Shown here: piece by piece, positions 34,473 through 42,542 of the stretch | Position numbering within the stretch: position 1 is the first letter of the stretch | Layout: each line of letters begins with the position of its first letter | Source of the DNA: Chitinophaga niabensis | GTDB taxonomy: Bacteria > Bacteroidota > Bacteroidia > Chitinophagales > Chitinophagaceae | Reading direction: 5' to 3' | DNA length: 64,000 bases | NCBI GenBank assembly: GCA_017849435.1 | Contig: JAFIGY010000012.1 | Coordinates: forward strand, 434,001 to 498,000 | Notes under the pieces: model-generated | Database searches by the model: none | What the model was told of the DNA's origin: nothing | Seen by the model: the letters and a program-made list of their open reading frames with translations, nothing else | Made by a program: the position numbers and the translations under genes

Positions 34473-36917
34473 ATGAGAACAATTAAATTATTGATCCTGA
34501 GCGCCTTACTCGCAAGTAGCAGTCTGGTCCAGGCACAAACCCCCAAAGGAAAAATAAACGGAAACATTACCCGTAAAGACAGCAAACCGGTTGAGTTTGC
34601 TACAGTAACGCTCCTGAAAGCTAAAGACTCTTCCCTTGTAAAGGGGGCTGTCGCCACCGTAGAAGGGAAATATGAATTTGACGGGATCGCTGATGGAAAA
34701 TACCTGGTAGCCGCTGTGAACCTGGGTTATCAGAAGAATTACAGCCAGCCGTTCATCCTGAATGGCAACCATATGAAAGTTCCGGCCATCGTATTAAGCG
34801 AAGGCACCCGTAACCTGAAAGAAGTGAATGTGACCGGCAAGCGTCCTTTCATTGAGCAGCGGGCGGACAAGATGGTCGTGAATGTGGAAAACAGTATTGT
34901 GGCTGCCGGTGGTACCGCACTGGAAGTGCTGCAACAATCTCCCGGTGTACAGGTAGATAAAGATGACAATATATCCATGCGTGGTAAAGGCGGTGTGATC
35001 ATCATGATCGACGGCAAACCCACGAATATGAGTCCCCAGGACGTTGCCCAGCTGCTTAAAAATATGCCAAGTTCTAACGTAGATCAGATAGAGCTGATCA
35101 CCAATCCTTCCGCCAAATACGATGCAGCGGGCAACGCCGGGATCATTAATATCAAGCTGAAGAAGAATCAGAACTTTGGTATGAACGGGAATGTTGGTAT
35201 CGGTTATATCCAGGGGAAGCTGCCGAAAGCGAATACTGGTCTAAGTTTGAACTACCGCAACAAAGCTTTCAACGTCTATGGTTCTTATAATTACGGCTAC
35301 AATCACAACTTTGAAGCATTGAACATCTTCAGGGATAATCAGGAGAAAAGCGGCCGTATTATATTTGATCAGCGGAATGATTTGCAGAAGGAATCAAATT
35401 TTCACGGCGGCAGGGCAGGCGTTGATTACTTCATCAACAAGAATCATACGGTGGGAGTGATGGCCAATCTGGAAAAGAATATCTGGTTCGGAGACAGTAA
35501 CAGCCAAACCTGGATCGGGAATGGAGTAAGGATCGACTCCAGTCTGCATACCCGCACCAACAATACGATGGACAGGAACCGGCAGTCCTACAACTTCAAC
35601 TATAGGGGCAAGTTGGATTCCACCGGGAAAGAGCTGAACGTTGATCTGGATTATTCCCGTAACTCCAGCAACCGCCCGAGCACCCTGTACTCCGCATATA
35701 TGGATGCTACCGGCAAGATTTATTTCCGTGGAGATACTACCCGTAGCAATCAGCCTTCCGTTATCAACATCAAAACAGCGAAGATCGATTATACGCATCC
35801 GCTTAAAAATAATGCAAAACTGGAAGCTGGTCTGAAGTTCAGCTTTGTTGATTCCGACAATGATTCCCGTTACGATTCCCTGCGGAATGGACAATGGCAG
35901 TACGATGCCAATCGCTCGAATCACTTTCTCTACAAAGAAAATGTGAATGCGGCATACCTTAACTATAGCAGGCAGTTCAAGAAATTTGGTGTGCAGGCGG
36001 GTTTGCGTGCGGAACAGACGCATGTAAAAGGAAATTCCCTCACCCTGAACCGGATCAACGACACTACGTATCTGAACTTTTTCCCAAGTGTATTCCTGAG
36101 CTATAATGCGGATAAGAATAATCAATGGGGACTGTCCTACAGCCGCAGGATCCAGCGTCCGAGCTATGATGACCTGAATCCGTTCGAGTTCTACCTGGAC
36201 CGCTATACGAAAGCCGGTGGTAATCCATACCTGCGCCCGCAGTATTCGAACAACTTTGAGCTTACGCATACGTTCAAATCCTTCCTTACCACCGCAATCG
36301 GGTACAATCATACAACAGATATGTTGTCCCGCGTGCTGGAAGGTGGGGTAGACCCGAAAACCGGCGACACCACGATTGTTGTGTACAAACAAATGAACGT
36401 TGCCAAGAGGGATAACTTCAACCTGAACATCTCAGCGCCCCTTCCGATCACGAAATGGTGGAGATCTTTCACATCCGTGTCTGCATTTTACAATGCTTTT
36501 GAAACGGTTGTGAATAAAGAGACGATCAAATTGTCTTCCGGTGGGTTCTTCGGGCAAACGCAGCATACATTCACTTTGCCTGCCAACTACACGGCAGAAG
36601 CTTCCTTCTTTTATACTTCTCCACAGGTAACACAGGAAGGGTTGTTTAAAATGAAAAGCATGTACGCGTTCAATATCGGCTTGCAAAAACAGATACTGAA
36701 CAAAAGAGGCACGATCCGGGCGAATGTGAACGATGTGTTCGCCACCCAACGTTTCAGCGGTGATTATCACACTACCAATCGAACCGTGAAGCTGAGTAAC
36801 AGCTGGGATAGCCGCCAGTACAGGATATCCTTCACCTACCGCTTCGGTAACTCCAATGTAAAAGAAGCCCGTAATCGCAAGACCGGGCTGGAAGACGAGC
36901 AAAGCCGGGTGAAGTGA
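34473..36917 (+). CDS. TonB-dependent receptor-like outer-membrane barrel protein
   Basis: An 814-residue outer-membrane protein. Signal peptide (LLILSALLASSSLVQAQ), then a carboxypeptidase-regulatory-like domain (about 25-110: GKINGNITRKDSKPVEFATVTLLKAKDSSLVKG), a plug domain with the 'GGTALEVLQQSPGVQVDKDDNISMRGKGGVIIMIDGKP' pattern, and a barrel of about 600 residues with the SRRIQRPSYDDLNPFEFYLD block typical of the 'outer membrane beta-barrel family 3' group. No SusD partner is present, so glycan import is not implied; the ligand is unknown. It ends in a hairpin and precedes the ECF sigma operon. Confidence 0.9.
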   Translation: MRTIKLLILSALLASSSLVQAQTPKGKINGNITRKDSKPVEFATVTLLKAKDSSLVKGAVATVEGKYEFDGIADGKYLVAAVNLGYQKNYSQPFILNGNHMKVPAIVLSEGTRNLKEVNVTGKRPFIEQRADKMVVNVENSIVAAGGTALEVLQQSPGVQVDKDDNISMRGKGGVIIMIDGKPTNMSPQDVAQLLKNMPSSNVDQIELITNPSAKYDAAGNAGIINIKLKKNQNFGMNGNVGIGYIQGKLPKANTGLSLNYRNKAFNVYGSYNYGYNHNFEALNIFRDNQEKSGRIIFDQRNDLQKESNFHGGRAGVDYFINKNHTVGVMANLEKNIWFGDSNSQTWIGNGVRIDSSLHTRTNNTMDRNRQSYNFNYRGKLDSTGKELNVDLDYSRNSSNRPSTLYSAYMDATGKIYFRGDTTRSNQPSVINIKTAKIDYTHPLKNNAKLEAGLKFSFVDSDNDSRYDSLRNGQWQYDANRSNHFLYKENVNAAYLNYSRQFKKFGVQAGLRAEQTHVKGNSLTLNRINDTTYLNFFPSVFLSYNADKNNQWGLSYSRRIQRPSYDDLNPFEFYLDRYTKAGGNPYLRPQYSNNFELTHTFKSFLTTAIGYNHTTDMLSRVLEGGVDPKTGDTTIVVYKQMNVAKRDNFNLNISAPLPITKWWRSFTSVSAFYNAFETVVNKETIKLSSGGFFGQTQHTFTLPANYTAEASFFYTSPQVTQEGLFKMKSMYAFNIGLQKQILNKRGTIRANVNDVFATQRFSGDYHTTNRTVKLSNSWDSRQYRISFTYRFGNSNVKEARNRKTGLEDEQSRVK

Positions 36918-36960
36918 CAAACACGTACCTAATCATGTTTTAGGTATATAAGGATGGAGG

Positions 36961-36994
36961 AGCGCAACCTTTTATAGGTTGCGCTCTGTTTTTC
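36961..36994 (+). terminator. Terminator after the barrel gene
   Basis: AGCGCAACCT pairs with AGGTTGCGCT across a five-base loop, followed by CTGTTTTT. Confidence 0.8.
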
Positions 36995-37077
36995 AGCCAG
37001 TTATGGCGGTTCGACCTGTGTTTTCTTTTTATTTTTTACCTTCTCTGCAACCTTTTGACGCAAATGCCGTCCTTATA

Positions 37078-37650
37078 ATGAGTTTATCAGCTAGACCTTT
37101 GGAAAAGATGCCTGTAACAGATAAGATCGTGGTGCGCTGCCGGAAGGGAGACGTGCGGGCATTTCGCGAACTCTACGATGCATATTCCAAAGCGATGTAC
37201 AATATCTGTCTGAGGATGACGGGGCATACGAGCGATGCGGAAGATATTTTACAGGAGGCATTTGTACAGGTCTTTAAAAATCTGGAAAAGCTGTCGTCAG
37301 ACACCAGTCTCACCGCCTGGATCAAGCGGATCGTGGTCAATCATTGTCTCAGTTACCTCCGTAAGAAGAAGATGTACTTTGAGGAAGTGGGGGATGAGAC
37401 CGATGTGATGGAAGAAAGGGAGGTGGATGAATCAGAGCATTCGATGACGGTTTCTGCGGTGAAGGAGGCGATCAGCCAGTTACCGGACGGTTATCGCACA
37501 GTATTGAACCTGTATATTTTTGAAGAATACTCGCACCGTGAGATCGCATCTATGTTAGGCATATCCGAATCGACAGCCAAAACACAGTTCATGCGGGCCA
37601 AAGAAAAAGTGCGACAGCTGGTAAAACAAAATGCAAACATCAACAAATGA
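37078..37650 (+). CDS. ECF-type RNA polymerase sigma factor
   Basis: A 190-residue alternative sigma factor. Region 2 is FRELYDAYSKAMYNICLRMTGHTSDAEDILQEAFVQVFKNLEKL and region 4 is ISQLPDGYRTVLNLYIFEEYSHREIASMLGISESTAKTQFMRAKEKVRQL, with the SAxTAKTQ-like recognition helix. The ATG at 37078 (MSLSARPLEKMPVTDK) is chosen; 37108 is an alternative, and the frame is open further upstream. Its stop overlaps the start of the next gene by four bases, the classic sigma/anti-sigma arrangement. Confidence 0.9.
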   Translation: MSLSARPLEKMPVTDKIVVRCRKGDVRAFRELYDAYSKAMYNICLRMTGHTSDAEDILQEAFVQVFKNLEKLSSDTSLTAWIKRIVVNHCLSYLRKKKMYFEEVGDETDVMEEREVDESEHSMTVSAVKEAISQLPDGYRTVLNLYIFEEYSHREIASMLGISESTAKTQFMRAKEKVRQLVKQNANINK

Positions 37651-38180
37651 AGTTAGAAGACTTTATACATCAGCATCGGGAAGCCTTTGAAGAAGAAGGG
37701 CCGGGGCCGGGTGTTTGGGCGCAGCTGGAGCAGCAATTGCCAGTGAGCAAAAAAACGACCGTGGTGAGTATGATGGCGCGGCATTGGTGGAAAGCTGCTA
37801 TCCTGGTAGCGCTGATCGTGAATGCGGGATTGTTGCTGAAGCATATGAACCGTTCGCATAACACCATGGTTGTGATCCCGGAAATGCAGGAGATGCAGAT
37901 TTATTATACCACCCGGATAGAACAGAAACTGGATGAGCTGAAAAGCATACCTGTGGCGGAGTTAGGACTGGATAGTACCACCCGGAAGGAACTGGAGCTG
38001 CGGAATGATACTTACCGGATGCTGGAGAAAGAGCTGGCTAATAACCCCGGGAATGAACGGATACGCGCTGCAATTGTGCGGTATTATCAGATGAAGCTGG
38101 AGTTGCTGGACAGGATATTGTCCGAGCATGACAAACATAATAACAATGACACACCTTCAAATAAAAAAGATGTTATCTAA
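37647..38180 (+). CDS. Putative anti-sigma factor
   Basis: A 177-residue protein overlapping the ECF sigma gene by ATGA. Residues 1-40 form a cytoplasmic head (MKLEDFIHQHREAFEEEGPGPGVWAQLEQQL), residues about 47-67 a single membrane segment (WWKAAILVALIVNAGLLL), and the rest a periplasmic helical region. No zinc HCC motif is seen. Position, overlap and topology suggest it holds the sigma factor at the membrane; sequence identity to a known anti-sigma family is not evident to me. Its 3' end overlaps the next gene. Confidence 0.68.
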   Translation: MKLEDFIHQHREAFEEEGPGPGVWAQLEQQLPVSKKTTVVSMMARHWWKAAILVALIVNAGLLLKHMNRSHNTMVVIPEMQEMQIYYTTRIEQKLDELKSIPVAELGLDSTTRKELELRNDTYRMLEKELANNPGNERIRAAIVRYYQMKLELLDRILSEHDKHNNNDTPSNKKDVI

Positions 38181-39231
38181 ATCTACACTGATTGTATTAC
38201 TGCTTGTTCCTTTCGTTGCGCTGGCCGAAAGAAGGAATCAGGAATACCGGATTCATATCACGAAGGAATTCAAGCTGAGCGGGGATTCCAAAGTGGCTGT
38301 CATTAATAAGTACGGGAAGATCGTGGTGAATATCTGGAACCGGCAGGAATGCAAGGCAGACATCGAGATCGTTGGTTTCGGGAAGAGCGATGAACAGGCC
38401 CGCAAGGTGGCAGAGATGGTAGAGATCAATGCCAGCGGCGATAACAATATCTCTTTTGAAACCCGGTATAATCCATCGGGCCGGAGGGGGCTGGATTCGA
38501 AGGAGTATGTGAATGTGAATTATACCATTTATGTGCCCCGTACGCTGAAGGCGATGGCGTTGCAGAATAATTTCGGGGACGTCCTCGCCCGCGAACTCCC
38601 TTTCTCCACCGACGTGGCCGTGAACTATGGTTTTTTTGATATCGGTGAAGCCGGCAAAAGCCTTCGCATCACGATGAATTATACAGACAAGGCCCGTATC
38701 AATAAAGCGAACGATCTGAACATAACGGCCAACTATTCCTCCCTGCGCTGTGAAGATGTGAATACCCTCCGCGTTACTTCCAATAACAGCAAATGTACTA
38801 TTGGGAATGCGGATGATATAAAGCTTATTTCCAGCTATGATGATTACAAAGTATCTAACGTTAAGGATATTGAGTTTACTTCAAGTTATTCCGATCTGAA
38901 AACGGACGTATTAAAGAGCACAGGTACTTTTGCCCTTACCTACAGCAATCTGCTTGTTCGCCGGCTCTCGGATGATTTCAGGTTGATAGACATTCGCACT
39001 TCGTATACCGATGTGAAGATAGGGATCGCAGACAAAACCCCTTACCGCATCGCCGCCCGGCTAAGCTACGGTGACCTTAACACCAGGAACAAAGCCTTCA
39101 AGAACATTTCGAGTATCAAAAAAGGAAATAACCTCTCCTTTTCCGCCATGACTACCAATGCTACAGATGCTGCAGGGCTTATCAAGATCGCAGGCTCATA
39201 CAGTGACGTAAAATTGGGGGGAGAATTTTAA
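38146..39231 (+). CDS. Exported beta-repeat protein (adhesin-like, DUF4097-type pattern)
   Basis: A 361-residue exported protein. The signal peptide is KKMLSKSTLIVLLLVPFVALAE. The mature part is a ladder of short beta-strands with repeated 'N/S-Y-x-x-L/D' turns: ALQNNFGDVLA, NYGFFDIGEAGKSL, NYTDKARINKANDL, NYSSLRCEDVNTL, SSYDDYKVSNVKDI, SSYSDLKTDVLKS. This points to a right-handed beta-helix with a period of about 20 residues. Starts at 38128, 38146 and 38170 are possible; 38146 is a compromise and all overlap the anti-sigma gene. Role unknown, probably a surface or periplasmic target of the ECF operon. Confidence 0.72.
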   Translation: MTHLQIKKMLSKSTLIVLLLVPFVALAERRNQEYRIHITKEFKLSGDSKVAVINKYGKIVVNIWNRQECKADIEIVGFGKSDEQARKVAEMVEINASGDNNISFETRYNPSGRRGLDSKEYVNVNYTIYVPRTLKAMALQNNFGDVLARELPFSTDVAVNYGFFDIGEAGKSLRITMNYTDKARINKANDLNITANYSSLRCEDVNTLRVTSNNSKCTIGNADDIKLISSYDDYKVSNVKDIEFTSSYSDLKTDVLKSTGTFALTYSNLLVRRLSDDFRLIDIRTSYTDVKIGIADKTPYRIAARLSYGDLNTRNKAFKNISSIKKGNNLSFSAMTTNATDAAGLIKIAGSYSDVKLGGEF

Positions 39232-39254
39232 TAACCTGACCTAAAATCTGCATT

Positions 39255-40007
39255 ATGCAATTCAAAAAAAGATGCCGGCAATTTGTATTGCCATTGTTAC
39301 TAGGCCTGCTGGTGCTGGCTCCGGGTAAGAGCCAGGCGCAGCGCGAAACGATCAGTGGTAATGGAACGATCAAAAAGGAGAAGCGTGATATTTCCGGCTC
39401 CTTTCGCCAGATTGCCACATCCGGGAGTTTTAAGATATATATAAAACAGGGTGGCACGCATTCCGTTGAAGTTGAAGCGGATGAAAACCTGCTGCCTTAC
39501 ATCGAGACGGAAGTTAAAAACAATGCATTGAGTATCCACCCTAAAAAAGACTATAACATCAAGCCTTCTGCCAAGGCAACCATATATATTGCCCTGCCTC
39601 AGCTGGAGGCGGTGGCCGCCAGCGGCAGTTCGGCTATTTATTCACAGGGCAGCCTGAGCGGGGATAAGCTGGAAGTGGGGCTGAGTGGACAAACGGCTGT
39701 AGAACTGGTTGTACAGTATAGCAAACTGGAGGTAGCTGTTTCCGGATCCGGTAAGGTTAAACTGACGGGTAAGGCAGACAAGACCGAGATCGGTATCTCT
39801 GGTTCTGCGGATGTGACGGCGCCGGATATGGCAGTGCAGGACATGGAGATTGCTATTTCCGGCACAGGAAATGCGCATGTGAACGTGGAAAAAAGCTTGC
39901 AGGTGGCTATTTCCGGCAACGGGACCGTACGTTATAAAGGCACTCCCTCAAAAGTAGAGCAGTCTGTTTCCGGGCACGGGAAACTGGTTCAGGATAACAA
40001 CAAATAA
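39255..40007 (+). CDS. Head GIN domain protein (DUF2807)
   Basis: A 250-residue exported protein with signal peptide ending near SQAQ (residue 29). The mature part follows the DUF2807 pattern: GNGTIKKEKRDISGSFRQIATSGSFKIYIKQGGTHSVEVEADENLLPYIETEVKNNAL, then repeated strands with GIN-like turns: AASGSSAIYSQGSLSGDKLEVGLSGQT, AVSGSGKVKLTGKADKTEIGISGSA, AISGTGNAHVNVEKSLQVAISGNGT. Each repeat is about 20 residues, indicating a beta-helix. It lies 23 bases after the preceding beta-repeat gene and closes the ECF operon; both exported proteins share a strand-repeat design. Confidence 0.88.
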   Translation: MQFKKRCRQFVLPLLLGLLVLAPGKSQAQRETISGNGTIKKEKRDISGSFRQIATSGSFKIYIKQGGTHSVEVEADENLLPYIETEVKNNALSIHPKKDYNIKPSAKATIYIALPQLEAVAASGSSAIYSQGSLSGDKLEVGLSGQTAVELVVQYSKLEVAVSGSGKVKLTGKADKTEIGISGSADVTAPDMAVQDMEIAISGTGNAHVNVEKSLQVAISGNGTVRYKGTPSKVEQSVSGHGKLVQDNNK

Positions 40008-40055
40008 GTAAATGATCACACACGATCATATCACAACGTAAACTTGAGATAACGG

Positions 40056-40081
40056 GCGGGGTTTTGACCCCGCTTTTTTTT
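40056..40081 (+). terminator. Terminator after the ECF operon
   Basis: GCGGGG pairs with CCCCGC across TTTTGA, followed by eight T. Confidence 0.82.
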
Positions 40082-40089
40082 ATTCGTTT

Positions 40090-40362
40090 TTATCCGTGAA
40101 GGATGTCGAAATATTTGAAATGTTCCAGCGGTTTATCTTTCACCTCTACAGCAATGACCCTGGCCCCGGAAGGTCCGTAATGGCACCAGTCAATGAATTC
40201 CTTCAGGGCTTCTTCCGAGCCCTCGGCTGCTATCCACACATGACCATCCGGCAGATTTTTGACAGCACCGCGGATGCCCATTTTATCCGCCACTGATTTA
40301 GCGGTGGCTCTGAAATATACTCCCTGTACTTTCCCTTTAACAACAATTTCCTTGTGCATCAT
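40090..40362 (-). CDS. acyP: Acylphosphatase
   Basis: A 90-residue cytoplasmic enzyme that hydrolyses acyl phosphates such as acetyl phosphate or 1,3-bisphosphoglycerate. The active-site arginine is in KGKVQGVYFRATAKSVADKMG and the catalytic asparagine in GAVKNLPDGHVWIAAEG, exactly the family pattern. The ATG at 40362 or the one at 40359 is the start; a TTG further up is not needed. Confidence 0.94.
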   Translation of the reverse strand: MMHKEIVVKGKVQGVYFRATAKSVADKMGIRGAVKNLPDGHVWIAAEGSEEALKEFIDWCHYGPSGARVIAVEVKDKPLEHFKYFDILHG

Positions 40363-40417
40363 AAAAAGGACCAATTAGCATTTGCAAAACTATAACAAAG
40401 AATCCTTTTACGGGGTT

Positions 40418-40711
40418 TTACCCCGCGGCAAAGTATTGCTGCAATTCCTCCATGCCTGAAGCAAGCGCAGTACTGCCGCCAGGGTAAAAGATAAAGAAGC
40501 GGGAAAAGCCGCTTTCCCGTTCCTCTACCTGGTGTACCTGTATATGTAAGCCTGGATGAAAGTAAAAGCACTCCGTAACGGCAGCAGAAGCGCCGTTACG
40601 CATGTGTTCCAGCTGGAAGCCTGCTTTTGTCAGCAGTGTGAAAACCGTCTGTGCGGCCGTTGGCTGCATTTTGCCATCCAGGTAGGATGGTTTTATGGAG
40701 ACCCATTCCAT
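40418..40711 (-). CDS. Small protein of unknown function
   Basis: A 97-residue reading frame with an ATG at 40711 (MEWVSIKPSYLDGKMQPTAAQTVFTLLTKAGFQLEHMRNG). The predicted pattern is a helix followed by beta-strands (ECFYFHPGLHIQVHQVEERESGFSRFFIFYPGG). Codon use matches the neighbours and no other frame explains the stretch, so it is likely real. It lies upstream of acyP on the same strand. No family recognised. Confidence 0.6.
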   Translation of the reverse strand: MEWVSIKPSYLDGKMQPTAAQTVFTLLTKAGFQLEHMRNGASAAVTECFYFHPGLHIQVHQVEERESGFSRFFIFYPGGSTALASGMEELQQYFAAG

Positions 40712-40902
40712 ATGAATCTGTAATGTTTGAATGAACGGATGTGAATTAATGGGTCGGGTAAGCGGGTAAGTAAGTGATGAATAAAAGCAAAAGAATAGGA
40801 GGGGCCGGGAGACGAACGCCCGACCCGATGTTCGGATATTGATACTGACTCTTGAAAAGGCTTGTGGTGAAAAAATGTTGACGGATACAGGCGCCGCGCC
40901 GC

Positions 40903-41547
40903 TCAGGCCGCGTGATTCGTGGCCGCATGGCCGGGTTGCACACCCTCGGGGTGAGCGGAGGCGTGCCTGGCCGGATGATAGAACAGGGTGTTGTCAGATG
41001 CCTGATCCAGTCCGAATGTAAACTCCCGTACCAGTTCATACCGGCTGCCTTCTGCGGGCCTTCTCATGAGGCTGAAGCTGTGGCAGTGAAAGCTGCGAAC
41101 GAACATCCGGTTGGCAAAGTATGGCGCCAGTTGCTGGAATTGTTGCTGACTGATGGCCCGCGCCAGCGTAATGTGCGGTTTATAGGCATGCGCTTTCAGC
41201 TCAAAGGTCTGCAGGATCTTTTTATGCAGCTCTTCCACTGGTTTCGGATTGGCCACATTCACATAGAACATGTGCCGGGATTCACCGTGGCGGCAATGGT
41301 CGATGCGGGAAGTATAGATCGTAAAAGCAGACTGACCCGCAACGAGTGCTTCCAGCATCTGGATAAAATCCGCTTCATACCGCTCCGGGAAAGCCGACCG
41401 GAACAAGGAAATATGCGCTTGTGTAAAAGCACCGGGGAAGGGGCCCAACTCTTCCGCGATCAGGTGCTTGAACATATTCACATCCTGCACTGTCTGCGCA
41501 TCCGGATGTATCACCAGCATGTAATCATACAATACTTCTTGTTCCAT
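40903..41547 (-). CDS. 2'-5' RNA ligase/cyclic phosphodiesterase superfamily protein
   Basis: A 214-residue protein with the two H-x-S/T-x motifs of the 2H phosphoesterase fold: H45-I-S-L48 in FTQAHISLFRSAF and H125-I-T-L128 in AYKPHITLARAI. These enzymes open cyclic phosphates or join RNA ends; the natural substrate is usually unknown. The last about 25 residues (HPARHASAHPEGVQPGHAATNHAA) are a GC-rich, low-complexity tail beyond the usual domain. A -7 box lies 125 bases upstream of the ATG. Confidence 0.9.
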   Translation of the reverse strand: MEQEVLYDYMLVIHPDAQTVQDVNMFKHLIAEELGPFPGAFTQAHISLFRSAFPERYEADFIQMLEALVAGQSAFTIYTSRIDHCRHGESRHMFYVNVANPKPVEELHKKILQTFELKAHAYKPHITLARAISQQQFQQLAPYFANRMFVRSFHCHSFSLMRRPAEGSRYELVREFTFGLDQASDNTLFYHPARHASAHPEGVQPGHAATNHAA

Positions 41548-41671
41548 GTCAATTGTAATTATGTAACCATCAATTTGAAACTTTCGCTATCATTTACAGC
41601 AATAACAATAACGATCCTTTCATTCACAACACGAATATACTAACATTTTTGGAATTTACTAATAAAATTAG

Positions 41672-41679
41672 CAAAAATA
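41672..41679 (-). promoter_or_regulatory. -7 box for the 2'-5' RNA ligase gene
   Basis: Minus-strand TATTTTTG matches TAnnTTTG, directly beyond the tpiA terminator. A small dyad (CTAAT, three bases, ATTAG at 41659-41671) overlaps the predicted start of transcription. Confidence 0.5.
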
Positions 41680-41680
41680 C

Positions 41681-41717
41681 TAAAAAAAATGGCCGGAGCT
41701 TTTACGTCCCCGGCCAG
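41681..41717 (-). terminator. Terminator after tpiA
   Basis: On the minus strand TGGCCGG pairs with CCGGCCA across a 13-base loop, followed by a run of eight T. Confidence 0.78.
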
Positions 41718-41726
41718 CGTTATGAT

Positions 41727-42485
41727 TTAAAAACTTTGAATGATCGCCGTGAAATCGGCTGCTATCAGGGAAGCTCCTCCAATCAGTCCGCCGTCTACAT
41801 CCGCGCAGGCAAATAATTCCCGGGCGTTGGAAGGCTTGGCGCTGCCGCCATACAGGATGGAAATACCCAGGGCCGCTTCGCGTCCGTACTTTTCTGCGAT
41901 CTGCGCGCGGATAAATGCGTGCATATCCTGCGCCTGTTGTGCGCTGGCGGTTAGACCGGTACCGATAGCCCAGATGGGCTCATACGCGATCACCACATTT
42001 TTCAGCGCTGCAGCATCCAGGTGGAAAAGGCTTTCCTGCAATTGTTGCGCTACATAAGCATTCTGCGTTTCCGCTTTCCGCACTTCCAGCGGTTCACCGC
42101 AACAGAAGATCGGTTGAAGGCCATTGGCCAGTGCGAGGTCTATTTTCTTAGCCAGCTGCGCATTGGTCTCATGGAAGTATTCCCTGCGCTCGGAGTGGCC
42201 AAGGATCACGTAATCTGCGCCCACGGACTGCAGCATCTCTGCGGATATTTCCCCTGTATAGGCGCCGGATTTTTCACTGTAGCAGTTCTGTGCGGCCAGG
42301 CAGATGCCGGGATAGTTCCGGATCAGTTGTTTGACCTTCAGGAGATAGGGGAAGGGAGGGGCGATCACCACTACCTGATCCTCTGCTAATTTGATACCTG
42401 CGTTAACGATGTCATTCACCAGCTGTTCCCCCTGCGCGAGCGTAAGGTTCATTTTCCAGTTGGCAGCTACGATCTTCTTTCTCAT
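41727..42485 (-). CDS. tpiA: Triosephosphate isomerase
   Basis: A 252-residue TIM-barrel enzyme converting dihydroxyacetone phosphate and glyceraldehyde 3-phosphate. Active-site residues are visible: Asn and Lys in VAANWKMN, the histidine in VILGHSERREYF, and the catalytic glutamate in VIAYEPIWAIGTG, with the phosphate-binding loops near ILYGGSAKPSN and GGLIGGASL. The ATG at 42485 (MRKKIVAANWKMN) is the standard start; the 18-codon upstream extension is not family-like. It follows the alternate glmU gene by 57 bases. Confidence 0.97.
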   Translation of the reverse strand: MRKKIVAANWKMNLTLAQGEQLVNDIVNAGIKLAEDQVVVIAPPFPYLLKVKQLIRNYPGICLAAQNCYSEKSGAYTGEISAEMLQSVGADYVILGHSERREYFHETNAQLAKKIDLALANGLQPIFCCGEPLEVRKAETQNAYVAQQLQESLFHLDAAALKNVVIAYEPIWAIGTGLTASAQQAQDMHAFIRAQIAEKYGREAALGISILYGGSAKPSNARELFACADVDGGLIGGASLIAADFTAIIQSF

Positions 42486-42542
42486 ATGGATTATTATTTC
42501 GGTTCTGTTTGAAGCGCGAAAAATACATAATTCCCGCAAGCT

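Noticed and set aside
37055-37079. TTGACG followed by TATAAT before the ECF sigma gene resembles an E. coli promoter.
   Set aside because: The spacing is 13 bases instead of about 17, the second box overlaps the start codon, and the main sigma of this group reads TAnnTTTG instead.
40800-40835. On the minus strand the sequence around GCGTTCGTCTCCCGG looks like the 3' half of a tRNA, as might remain at an integration site.
   Set aside because: The T-stem does not pair (only two of five positions match around the TTC loop), no matching acceptor or anticodon arm lies upstream, and there is no integrase. Probably chance.
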